Shown: piece by piece, positions 43,697-54,700 of the stretch
How the letters are laid out: each line of letters starts with the position of its first letter
Numbering within the stretch: the first letter of the stretch is position 1
Assembly: GCF_019021925.1 (NCBI RefSeq)
Contig: NZ_CP058990.1
Span: forward strand, 612,001-676,000
Reading direction: 5' to 3'
Length of the DNA: 64,000 bases
From: Cellulophaga sp. HaHaR_3_176
GTDB taxonomy: Bacteria; Bacteroidota; Bacteroidia; Flavobacteriales; Flavobacteriaceae
Notes under the pieces: model-generated
Databases searched by the model: none
What the model saw: only the letters and a program-made list of their open reading frames with translations
What the model was told of the DNA's origin: nothing
Position numbers and translations under genes: made by a program

Positions 43697-45289
43697 TTAA
43701 ATAAATTTAATAGTTATCGGAACTTTACCAATCGCTTTATTTTTTCCTAAAAAGTGTTTTGCTGCATTTTCTTGAAATTCTTCGAAATTTTGATATGCAA
43801 TAATAACAGCCTTGACTTTATCTGTTTTTATGTGATTTAATACATACGGGTTACCGAAGAGGTATAGAGTTACATTTTTGGTTTGTAAAATCTCATTTAT
43901 AAAATCTATTTCTTCTTTACGTATATCAAATAAATTACCGGGCTTCACTTTCGGAGGAAATATAGCCAGGAGTATATTGTTTTTTTCTTTTATCTGATGC
44001 TGGATTTCTGCTATAGAATTTTCGTTAGAGGATATTTTTTTGAATGATACCTGCTCAGTTATATTTTTAAAAAAAGTAGAATTTATTTTTTTTCGGGTGA
44101 TTTCAATTCCAATAAAATTTTGTTTATCAAAATTAGTAATATCGCCTTTTAAAAGTGTTAAGCTTGCTGTTGCAATTGCTTGGTTTAATTCTTTTGCTTC
44201 ACTAAGCTTAGCCGCTTTAAAGTCTAATTTAAAAGCCTTTTCTTTTAAGTGCCAAATACGTTTAAAACTTTCTTCTATTTGAACTAAAGTTGCATTTTTT
44301 TTAATAGTTTCAATACCTTCTGGTATATGTTCTGCAAAGCATAAAATGTCATTACCAGCATCAAAAGCCAGCCACTCTAAGACACCTTTTATAGGGTAGT
44401 TTTTTGATACTGCGTGCATGTTTAAAGCATCAGAAATAACAACACCTTTAAAATTCATTTCATCACGTAATAAATTTTTTAACATTTTTTTAGAAAGACT
44501 TGAAGGTATAGCATCACCATCTGCTAAAGCAGGAATGGATAAATGCCCAGCCATAATACTATCTACTCCTTCATTAATTAATTGTTGAAAAGGGAATAAT
44601 TCATTTTTTAAAAGCTCCTCTTTAGATTTAGTAATTAAAGGAAGCCCTAAATGAGAATCAACTTCGGTATCGCCATGGCCAGGAAAATGCTTTAGGCAAG
44701 TTAAAACACCTTTACTTTCCGATCCTTTAATAAAAGCCAATGCATTTTCAGTAACCTTATTTTTATCTTCTCCGTAAGATCGGTACCCGATTACTGGGTT
44801 ATTTGGATTATTATTGATATCGACAACAGGAGCTAGGTTCCAGTGTATACCAGCCGCACTGCAATCATTTGCTATTTTTTGGCCTACTTTATAGGATAAT
44901 TCAGTATTATTTTGAATAGCACCTAAAGTAATTGCATATGGGTATTGCGGCGTGTTTTCTATGCGCATTGCCAAACCCCATTCCGCATCAATACTAATTA
45001 ATAGCGGGTATTTTGCAGCAGATTGATACCGTTTAATTAATTTTTTTAATGTCGTAAAACTATTATCATTATAAACAATTTTTTTCTGGCCTTCAAAATT
45101 AGTAGCAGCACTTGCTCGACTATGAAAAAAACATAAGCCACCAATGTGTTGCTCTTTAATTAGTTTTTCTATGTGAAGAATTTCTTCTTCAGAATCATTT
45201 ATAAAAGCAGCAGGCATAAATAATTGCCCTATTTTTTCGTGTAATGAAAGGGTATTTTCTGCTTGTGAATATGAAATAATACTATTCAT
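43697..45289 (-). CDS. Glycoside hydrolase family 3 (NagZ-like)
   Basis: A protein of about 530 residues. The N-terminal GH3 barrel (about residues 15-335) has KHFPGHGDTEVDSHLGLP with the His/Asp acid-base dyad and GVVISDALNMHAV with the nucleophile aspartate; both match beta-N-acetylglucosaminidase NagZ. A C-terminal extension of about 170 residues resembles the GH3 C-domain. No clear signal peptide. The ATG at 45289 overlaps the AmpG-like stop by 8 bp; a longer start at 45313 would overlap more. Cleavage of GlcNAc-anhydroMurNAc would supply AnmK. Confidence 0.88.
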   Translation of the reverse strand: MNSIISYSQAENTLSLHEKIGQLFMPAAFINDSEEEILHIEKLIKEQHIGGLCFFHSRASAATNFEGQKKIVYNDNSFTTLKKLIKRYQSAAKYPLLISIDAEWGLAMRIENTPQYPYAITLGAIQNNTELSYKVGQKIANDCSAAGIHWNLAPVVDINNNPNNPVIGYRSYGEDKNKVTENALAFIKGSESKGVLTCLKHFPGHGDTEVDSHLGLPLITKSKEELLKNELFPFQQLINEGVDSIMAGHLSIPALADGDAIPSSLSKKMLKNLLRDEMNFKGVVISDALNMHAVSKNYPIKGVLEWLAFDAGNDILCFAEHIPEGIETIKKNATLVQIEESFKRIWHLKEKAFKLDFKAAKLSEAKELNQAIATASLTLLKGDITNFDKQNFIGIEITRKKINSTFFKNITEQVSFKKISSNENSIAEIQHQIKEKNNILLAIFPPKVKPGNLFDIRKEEIDFINEILQTKNVTLYLFGNPYVLNHIKTDKVKAVIIAYQNFEEFQENAAKHFLGKNKAIGKVPITIKFI

Positions 45290-46556
45290 TAGTAACGGAG
45301 TCTTTTTTCCCAAAATCAGCAGGATATTGAATATATTTTAAAAGAAATAGAGCAGGTAAAGCTGCAATAACTACCCAAACAAAAAAGCCGCCATAACCTA
45401 GCCAGTTTTGAATATAACCACTAATCATGCCTGGTAGCATCATACCTAAAGCCATAAAACCTGTTGCTATTGCATAATGAGAGGTTTTTGATTTTCCGCT
45501 CGCTATATAAATTAGATACATTAAAAAAGCAGCAAACCCAAACCCATAACCAAATTTTTCTAATACAACAGTTGCTGTTACTGCAATAATGCTAGTGGTT
45601 TTTGTTAGTGCTAAAATAGCATAAAGTATGTTCGGAACGTTTAAAGATAATACCATTGGTAACATCCATTTTTTTAGCCCATCTCGCGAAATTAAAATGC
45701 CTCCTAAAATACCGCCAATGGTTAAAGCCACTACACCAATTGTACCAAATAAAAGGCCAAGTTCTTTTGTTGTATAAGCTAAGCCACCTTTATCATGTGT
45801 ATCTAATAAAAAAGGAGATACCATTTTTACTAATTGTGATTCGCCCAATCTATAAGTTAATATAAATGCTAGTGCGATTCCGATTTGTGGTTTTTTAAAG
45901 AAAGAAGAGAAAACTTCAGAAAAGCTACTCGGTTTTTCAAGGTTTTTTTTGTCTGATGATTCGTATTTAGGAGCAACAAAATAATTAGAGATTGTTAATG
46001 CCAACATTAAAAAAGCCGTTGCAGTCATTGTTATGCTCCAAGCCTTAGTATTATCGCCATATTTCTCTTCTAAAAAACCAGCACTAAAAACGATTAATCC
46101 TTCACCTGTAACCATTGCTAACCTGTAAAACGTACTACGCATACCCACAAAAAAAGATTGTTTTTTTTCTGTAAGACCAAGCATGTAATACCCATCAGAA
46201 GCAATATCATTTGTTGCAGAAGCAAAAGCTGCCATCCAAAAACAGGCTAGGGTAGTGGTGAAAAACATATTTGTAGGTATGGTAAGTCCTACGCCAAATA
46301 GTGCAATAGCAATGGCCAATTGCATAGCTAAAAACCAATTGCGTTTAGTACTTTTTAAATCAACTAAAGGGCTCCAAATAGGCTTTAAAACCCATGGTAA
46401 GTAAAGTAGGCTGGTATACAAACCAATATCTTCATTACTGACACCCAGATTTTTATACATTATTACCGAAACGGTAACGACAAGTACATAAGGTAAGCCT
46501 TGTGTGAAATATAAAACAGGTACCCAAGCCCAGGCACCTTTATCTTTTTTAATCAT
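45282..46556 (-). CDS. AmpG-like muropeptide permease (MFS)
   Basis: A 424-residue MFS transporter with 12 predicted helices. AmpG features are YFTQGLPYVLVVTVSVIMYK at the start, LYLPWVLKPIWSPLVDL, and FASATNDIASDGYYMLGL. E. coli AmpG imports GlcNAc-anhydroMurNAc peptides; the downstream NagZ-like, AnmK and divergent MurQ genes agree with this substrate. It is divergent from murQ over about 130 bp. Confidence 0.88.
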   Translation of the reverse strand: MIKKDKGAWAWVPVLYFTQGLPYVLVVTVSVIMYKNLGVSNEDIGLYTSLLYLPWVLKPIWSPLVDLKSTKRNWFLAMQLAIAIALFGVGLTIPTNMFFTTTLACFWMAAFASATNDIASDGYYMLGLTEKKQSFFVGMRSTFYRLAMVTGEGLIVFSAGFLEEKYGDNTKAWSITMTATAFLMLALTISNYFVAPKYESSDKKNLEKPSSFSEVFSSFFKKPQIGIALAFILTYRLGESQLVKMVSPFLLDTHDKGGLAYTTKELGLLFGTIGVVALTIGGILGGILISRDGLKKWMLPMVLSLNVPNILYAILALTKTTSIIAVTATVVLEKFGYGFGFAAFLMYLIYIASGKSKTSHYAIATGFMALGMMLPGMISGYIQNWLGYGGFFVWVVIAALPALFLLKYIQYPADFGKKDSVTNE

Positions 46557-46683
46557 TAACTTTTTGTTTGAATTTTAAATATAAAACTATTAAATCTTAA
46601 TAATTAATTAAACCTTTAAAGATAGGATAGTTTTGAGTTCTATTTATATTTTTAAAAAACGATATTTGTGTTTTATACACATT

Positions 46684-47508
46684 ATGAGTTACAAGAAAAT
46701 TACAGAAACACCTTCAAATTATGACAATTTGGAGCAGATGGATACCGCTTTATTACTTCAAAATATAAATAACGAAGACCAGAAAATAGCTGATGCTGTA
46801 GCATTAGTAATTCCTGAAATTACAAAGTTAGTAGATGCTTTAGCAGAGCGTTTTGATAAAGGAGGTCGCTTATTTTATATAGGAGCAGGAACAAGTGGTA
46901 GATTAGGAATTTTAGATGCTTCAGAAATCCCTCCAACTTTTGGTATGCCACACGAACGCGTTGTAGGTATTATTGCAGGTGGTGATACTGCGATTAGAAA
47001 AGCAGTAGAAAATGCAGAAGACCATAAAGAACAAGCTTGGTTAGATTTAAAAAAGCATGATATTAACGAAAATGATGTTTTGGTAGGTATAGCAGCTTCA
47101 GGTACAACGCCTTATGTTATAGGTGGTATTCATAAAGCAAAAGAACACGGAATTTTAACGGCAGGAATCACAAATAACCCAGGTTCTCCCGTAGCTGAAA
47201 TTTCGGACATAGCAATTGCTGTTAATGTTGGACCTGAATTTTTAACAGGTAGTACTAGAATGAAAAGCGGTACATCGCAAAAATTAGTGTTAAATATGAT
47301 TACTACTGCGCTGATGATTAAAATTGGTAGAGTTAAAGGTAATAAGATGGTAAATATGCAATTAAGTAACGATAAATTAGTAGATCGTGGTACGCGTTAT
47401 ATTGTAGAGGCTCTTGCTATTTCTTATGATGACGCAGCTGTTTTATTAAAAAAATATGGTTCAGTGCAAGAAGCAGTAAATGCTTATGAAATAAAAAAAG
47501 CTAAATAG
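46684..47508 (+). CDS. murQ: N-acetylmuramic acid 6-phosphate etherase
   Basis: A protein of about 274 residues with a SIS fold, converting MurNAc-6-phosphate to GlcNAc-6-phosphate and lactate. Visible are YIGAGTSGRLGILDASEIPP (about residues 62-81) and the catalytic region LTGSTRMKSGTSQKLVLNM. The frame extends to 46633, but the ATG at 46684 fits the family start (YKKITETPSNYDNLEQM). It stands divergent to the AmpG/GH3/anmK operon and completes the recycling path; its 3' end overlaps a bidirectional terminator. Confidence 0.95.
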   Translation: MSYKKITETPSNYDNLEQMDTALLLQNINNEDQKIADAVALVIPEITKLVDALAERFDKGGRLFYIGAGTSGRLGILDASEIPPTFGMPHERVVGIIAGGDTAIRKAVENAEDHKEQAWLDLKKHDINENDVLVGIAASGTTPYVIGGIHKAKEHGILTAGITNNPGSPVAEISDIAIAVNVGPEFLTGSTRMKSGTSQKLVLNMITTALMIKIGRVKGNKMVNMQLSNDKLVDRGTRYIVEALAISYDDAAVLLKKYGSVQEAVNAYEIKKAK

Positions 47509-47532
47509 ACATTTATTTAGCTTTTTTATTTG
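47494..47532. terminator. Bidirectional terminator between convergent genes
   Basis: AAAAAAGCTAAATA (47494-47507) pairs with TATTTAGCTTTTTT (47514-47527). There is a T run on either strand, serving murQ and the opposing dehydrogenase gene. The stem includes the murQ stop codon. Confidence 0.85.
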
Positions 47533-47543
47533 ATTTTAGGTTT

Positions 47544-48662
47544 TTAGTTGACTACAAGTTTGTAAATGCCTTTGCCTTCTACAGCAACATAAATATACCC
47601 ATCAGGGCCTTCTTTAACATCTCTAATTCGCCCAATTTCAGGTAGTAATTTAATGCGGTCAATAACTTTAGTGCCGTCTATAATTAAATGTTCTAAGTAT
47701 TGAAACTTTAAAGAGCCAACAAGTAAATCGCCTTTCATATCGCCATATTTATCTGAAGTTATAAAAGCCATGCCACTTGGTGCAATTGAAGGAACCCAAT
47801 AATGAATAGGTTGTTCCATTCCTTCCATTTCTGTTTTATCAGTAATAGACGTGCCGCTATAGTTGATACCGAAAGTAACTAATGGCCATCCGTAATTGGC
47901 TCCTTTTTTAACAATGTTAATTTCATCACCACCTTGAGGGCCATGCTCGTGATCCCAAATTTCACCTGTTTTAGGGTGTTTTATTAAACCTTGTGGATTT
48001 CTATGTCCGTAACTATAAATAGCAGTTTTAGCACCTTTTTTATTTACAAAAGGGTTATCACTAGGTATTGATCCGTCATCATTTAAACGGTAAATTTTTC
48101 CGCCATCACGAGTAATATCTTGAGGGTTTTCATCTCTATTGCCACGCTCACCAATTGAGAAATATAAATAACCGTCATTATCAAAGGCAATTCTAGATCC
48201 AAAATGCTGTCCTTGAGTTGTATTTGGGGTAGCCTTATAGAGTAATTCTTTATTTGTAAGAGCATTATTTTTAAATTTAGCCCTCATAATAGCGGTATGT
48301 CCACCTTTTTCTTCACCTTCTTCAGAGGCATAAGTAAAATAAAGCCAACCATTATTTTTATAATCAGGATGTAGGGCAATATCTAATAAGCCTCCTTGAC
48401 CTCTAAGATATACACTAGGAGGGTTAGAAATTTCGACTTTTTTGCCATTTTTAAAATGGATGATTTTACCAGCTTTTTCAGTAATAAGCATGCTACCGTC
48501 AGGTAAGAACGCTATACCCCATGGAATCTGTAGTTCATCGACGAATAACTCAGCTGAAATTTTAGATTTAGTATCTGTTTTTACTTTGTTTTCTGCTTTT
48601 TGAGCACAAGAGTAGTTAAGTGATACAACGATTAAATATAAACTTAAAATACTTTTTTTCAT
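47544..48662 (-). CDS. PQQ-dependent sugar dehydrogenase-like lipoprotein
   Basis: A 372-residue protein with a lipoprotein signal (LNYSCAQ). It has the six-bladed beta-propeller features of soluble aldose sugar dehydrogenases (YliI/GSDH): IPWGIAFLPDGSMLITEKAG (about residues 45-64), GQGGLLDIALHPDYKNNGW with the catalytic histidine, SYGHRNPQGL and WDHEHGPQGGDE. The product would oxidise sugars in the periplasm with PQQ; no PQQ synthesis genes are in the window. It is monocistronic. Confidence 0.9.
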   Translation of the reverse strand: MKKSILSLYLIVVSLNYSCAQKAENKVKTDTKSKISAELFVDELQIPWGIAFLPDGSMLITEKAGKIIHFKNGKKVEISNPPSVYLRGQGGLLDIALHPDYKNNGWLYFTYASEEGEEKGGHTAIMRAKFKNNALTNKELLYKATPNTTQGQHFGSRIAFDNDGYLYFSIGERGNRDENPQDITRDGGKIYRLNDDGSIPSDNPFVNKKGAKTAIYSYGHRNPQGLIKHPKTGEIWDHEHGPQGGDEINIVKKGANYGWPLVTFGINYSGTSITDKTEMEGMEQPIHYWVPSIAPSGMAFITSDKYGDMKGDLLVGSLKFQYLEHLIIDGTKVIDRIKLLPEIGRIRDVKEGPDGYIYVAVEGKGIYKLVVN

Positions 48663-48797
48663 AACTGGGCGTTAAAATGTTATATACACAACCAACATAA
48701 TTTGTTTAAATATAAAGAGATTTTATAAGTTAAAATAATTACGCAAAGGAATATTGTTGACCCCAAGTCTTAAGTATTCTTTTTAACCTACGACCCT

Positions 48798-51700
48798 ATG
48801 CAACCCAAAAAATCAAGACATTCTTGGTACTTAATAGTACCAGTTGTTTTCTTTTTGATTATTACGTCAGTAATAGCAAAAAACAAAATTTACGATTTTA
48901 TTGGTGAAACCTCTTTTGAATTCACATCTTCTAAAGAGACCACTACTAACCAATTACGTAAAGAAAACACCTCTTCATCAAAAAACATTTCATCCTCTTT
49001 AGCAAGCACTGCCGCAGCGCCATTGTTTTTTACAACAATAATAACGAATGCAGATCAGGTAATCCCTTGTAGTATTGATGGAGCTGAATTATCAAGGTTT
49101 AACCTTTGTGGTGATTTTGATGATACCGTAATTACATTAGACCAATCGTATAGCTCATATTCTTGGGAACGTTTAACAGCTGGATCGTGTCCGAGTTTTG
49201 ATGTAGATGCAGAGTGTCCAACATATACTTGTGGTAGCCAGTGGGTAGAAGTTGGTACAGGATCAACATTTACACTTGATGCTAGTGGTATACCAAGTGG
49301 TGTAGGTGCAGAGTATAGAGTAAGTGTTAATGGAGGGAGTCCTCATCATATAAAAGTAAAGAAAAGTACAATAAGCCAAACGTCTGTAAAGCGTGATTAT
49401 ATATGTGGTGTACCAGGTCGTATACAAATTACGAACTTATCAAGTGCTTATGAGTATGCTATAAATGACGGAACAGGTTTTGGAGCATGGCAAGGTGCTA
49501 TTTTTGATGGTTTGTTACCAGGAACTTATATTGTAAAAGCAAGACTTAAAAATACATCGAATACATGTGAATATCCTTATGCACCGATTGAAATTGAGTC
49601 TAAAGAAATAGATATTGACGTTACAGTTGTAGATGCACAATGTTTTGGTGAAAATGGTAGTATATCTGTTCAAGTAAACGATGTACCTGGGCCTTATAAA
49701 TATACACTTTTAGATAGTAGCGGAATTCCTCAAGAGTTTACTTCTTTTATAGCTAGTGATACGTATAGTTTTGCAGCTGTTGGTTTTGGTACTTACAGTG
49801 TACAAGTAGAAACACAACAATGTAAAGCAGATTCTGCAAATGGAATTCAAGCACCAAGACAAGATGTTGATGTTGCCGGCGATGCTATTGTAATAGGAGA
49901 AGGCTTATTCTCATTATCAGCTTCAACAGAGGTAAACAGTAGTTTTGGATGTGCTGATATTACTAGTGTTGATATTATAGTTAAAACATCGGGCGGAGCT
50001 GCACCTTATTCTTATATGGTAAATGGTAGCCCTACAGCTAGTGCTTCTTATACCAATCAAATTATACATACCGTTACATCTCCAGGAGATTACAACTATG
50101 TAATTACAGATGCTAATGGATGTACGATAACTGCAAGTGCAAATGTTCAAGAGTTGAGTCCACCATCAGTAACAGCTTCTGGAGTAGATGGAACCTGTAC
50201 TAATGGAGGAGCAAAAATTAATTTTAATGTCACAAATGCGAGAGGTTATAATTTATCATATAGAACAACCTCTACTGATGCTTTTGTAAGTACAACACAA
50301 ATTTCTGTTGTAGACGGAACTTATAACGATCTAGAAGTTAGATATGAACAAGGAGGTTTTTCTTGTACAATGATTTTACCACCAGTTACAGTTATTAGCG
50401 ATGCTACAATTACAGGTACGGTAACTAAATTAGGCGATCAAACTTGCGATGGCGTAGGCGGATCAGATGGAGGAAGTATAGAATTTGGAACTGCGAGTGG
50501 TGGTTCGGGTAGTGGATTTGAATATAGTGTTGATGGTACCACATTTGGTAGTGCACAATTATTTACAGATTTACCACCGGGTACTTATTCACCAATAATT
50601 AGAGATAATAGTGGTTGTAGATTAGAGCTTACTGCTATTGTAATAGAACCAGTAAACCCACCAACAGATTTAAACTTTACACAGTCAAATATAAATTGTG
50701 CATTAGGAACAACAGATGTGCAACTAAGTGCAGTTAGTGCATCTAGTATTGCTAATTACCAAATAATAAGTCCCGTTGCGGCAAATAATGGAGCAAACGA
50801 TACTTTTACAGGTTTAAGCACATCAACTTCATATACGTTTCAAATTACAGATGCTAATGGATGTATATATACAGAAAGCTTTACACCAATTGTAATAAGT
50901 TCTATAAGAGCTAGAACAAAAGCAGGAGGAGATACTAGAGTTTGTAATGGAGTATCAGACGGTAGTGGTACATTTATTATTGATGGGTATAATACTGATT
51001 TTACTTATCAAATAAATTCAGAGCCAATTAGCGCTCCGCAAAGTACAAGCGAGGTAGATTTAACCTCAAGAGGTGTTGGTATTTATACAATTACAGTTAC
51101 AGATGTAGAAACTGGTTGTACAGATACAGCATCAATAGAAATAGAAGAGTCAGCACCTTTAGATTTAGCACCAATAGTAACAGACATGTCTTGTGCTAAT
51201 AATAATAGAGGTAGAGTAGTAGCAAATACAACAGGTGGTTGGGGTAGTTATCGTTATACTTTAGAAGATCCTAATGGCGTTGTTGTTGGACCGCAAACAA
51301 ACAGAACTTTTAGTAACCTTGCAGTACCATCAACACCAGCAACACCATATGTGTTAACAGTAACAGATGCTGAGGGTTGTACAACTAGTTTTAATTTTGA
51401 ATTAACACCATTAACATCACCTACAATAGCTATAGCATCTTCTAATTTATGTTATGAGCCAGTAGCGGGAGCATCAGTTACGGTATCAGCAACAGGAGGA
51501 ACTCCAGGTTCAGGTTACAGTTACAGAATTAATAATGGAACATATCAAACAAGTCCAACTTTCGATAATTTATCGCCAGGTACACATACTGTTCAGGTTA
51601 TAGATGAAAATAACTGTTCAGATGATATATCAGTTACTGTAAACAGACAATTACGTGTAAGTACAACAGTAGAAACAGAAATACCATGTGGTCCGACACC

Positions 51701-54700
51701 AGGGGAAATACGTGTTAATATTTCTAATGGATATTTATCGAATGCAACACCTAAAAATTATCAAGTAAGTATAGATGGTGGAATAACTTTTGGAGCTATA
51801 CAGACATTTACGTCAAACTCATTTTTATATCCAGTTACGGCTGGTGGCGATTATGTTTTTAGAGTAACAGATAACTTAAGTTGTGAAGCTTTCTCAGAAA
51901 ATTTAGAAGTTAAAGAAGCTGATAATATAGCAGCAACAGCAGATCCTATTCCTGCAAGTTGTGGTGAAACCTCAAACGGAGGAGTACGTATTTTACCAGA
52001 CGCAACTAGCGGAGTGCCGCCTTTTGAAATAGATTTTGGTAACACAGGTACGTACACACCTCAAACAGTATATACGGGCTTAAATGCCGGGCAAACATAT
52101 GCATATACAGTACGTGATGCTAGAGGTTGTTTAACATTAGGATTAGATGTAACAATACCAACTAGCCCTAATGCACCACCAAACGCAAGTATAAGTGCAA
52201 CGAATGCAACTTGTAGTTTAACAGGTACAAATACAGGAACAATTGTAGTAAATAGCGTGGCAGATGGTACACCAGATTTTACATATATAGTTATTGATGC
52301 ATTTGGGGTAGAGGTAGTTAGGGTAGGCCCAACGCCTAATACGTCTGAAGTTATTTCACATCCAGATTTAATACCAGGTAGTTATACCGTTAGAACAGTA
52401 GATGCTTTAGGTTGTAGTGATATAGATAATGTATCTATTTCTCAAGGTGATGTATCTGTAGTGCCTGATCCGGTTACTCCAATATGTAATGTTGCAGGTT
52501 TTTCTAATACCATAACAATTTTGGGAGGAGAACCAGCACCACCAGGATCAGATCCTGAATTTTTAATACGATTAATTGATGATCCTTCAGCTCCTGTTAG
52601 TCCGAATTCACCACCAAGAAGACATACTTTTAATGGTTTAGAGTTAGGAGTAACATATACTGTTGAGATAACGGACGTTACAACAGGTTGTATTTATTTT
52701 GAAGAAATACCTCCACAAGATGGCCCAACAGATTTAGATATAACGGCTACATCGCCAACGGTTTTTTGTGATGATTTTGGTAATGGTAGAACAGAGTATG
52801 AAGTAGTAGATTTTACAGGTCCTAATTTAGTTATCGATTTAATAGACCCAGCAACAGGTAATGTATTACAAACACATTCACCAACAGGTTTAACAGGTGG
52901 TTCAGGTTCATTATATGCCAATATTTTTGATGTTGTACCTGGTAATTATACAATAAGAGTTACTGATGCAGATACATGTACTGATGCAACGTCAATAGAT
53001 GTAGTGTTGAATGTTCCTAACTTAGATATTATATCAAACATACCAGCAAATTGTAATGCTTTAGGACAGTTAACTGTAAGAGGTAGTGGCGGAGCAGGAG
53101 GACCATATACATATGCGTTTATTCCTTCAGGAAGCACACCAGATAAAGACGGGACCTTAACACCGGAAACTACAGATGATTTTACGTCTGATAATACAGC
53201 AGTGTTACCAGGTAGTTTATCAGGTATGGTTTACGATATTTGGGTAATGGATTCTAGAGGTTGTACATTTAATGTATCTGATGATGTTATTTTATTACAG
53301 CCAAGCTTACCAGCACCAACAGTTGTTGTTGATAACCAATGTGCTGCTTCAGCAGCATCATTCGATATTACAGTTTCAATGCCATCATGGGTAGATACGC
53401 CTAGTTATACATTAAACGGAGAACAGAATTTTACAGGAATATTTACCGTAAGTACACCAGGTATTTATACTATTAATGTAGTAGATGCAAACGGTTGTAC
53501 AGGCACAGGTACCGCTGATGTTTACGAATTTTTATCAGGTACAGGTGAATTTACATCTTTACCTATTTGTAATAACCCTGATGGAACAATTACAATAACA
53601 ACAAATGGCGGTAGTGGCGATTTTACTTTTGAGTTACAAGATGATTTAGGAAATACAATTGTAGCAACGCCAACAAATACAACAGGTATTTTTACAGGTC
53701 AAGCACCAGGAGATTACCAAGTACTTGTTACAGATAATATTGTAAACGATGGTACAGGTTTCTGTACGTTTACTGTTCCTGTTAATTTAGATTTTGCAAC
53801 ACAACCAATTATTGAATCGGAATTTAAAGAAGATATTAGCTGTAATGGAGCAGATGATGGAAGTATTACAATTACATTACAAGCAGGGACAGATATAGAT
53901 AGCCCTGTTAGTTTTGAATTGACCAATACAGGCACGTCAGCAACAGTTACAAATGCAACAGGTGTATTTAATGGTTTAGAACAAGGCTCTTATGTTGTTG
54001 AAGCTACTTCAGCACGAGGTTGTTCTGTATCATCTAACGTTTTAACAATAGATGAGCCTGCAGTTTTTGAAATTTCAGCTAGTAATACAGATTTTACTTG
54101 TGAAATAGGGTCTAATAGATTCAGTTCATCAACTATAACAGTAAATATAGACCAAGTAGGTACTGTAGGTACTGGTTACCGATACAGTATAACAGGCTAT
54201 GAGAACTACCAATCGTCAAATACGTTTGAAATTATTGATGATGGATCTACTCAAGTAATTACGGTATATGCAATAGATGGTAATGGTTGTAGAGATGAGG
54301 TTACATTAGCTCCAATTGCGCCACCATCAGAAGTTGAAAGTACATTGACATTACTTTCTGCGTTAAACTGTGAAGATCCAGAAAGGGTAAGAATAAATAT
54401 TATTGGCACAAATAATTTTACAATACAAACAACTTCGGCAACACCTATTGCAGACGTAACAAACTCAGGATCAGATCAATTTGTAACGATAGATTTGCCA
54501 AATTCTGGAGAGTATTTATTTGTAGTACGTGATAATATAACAGGCTGCTTATATCCTATGCCAAGACACGACGTTGTTAACCCTATTCCTCCTATAGCGG
54601 CAATTAGAGAAGCACAACCTGTACAGTGTTTTGGAGATTCAAATGGAGCTCTTTTTATAACTGTTGCAGATTATGTGGGTGAATATGAGTATGAAGTTTA

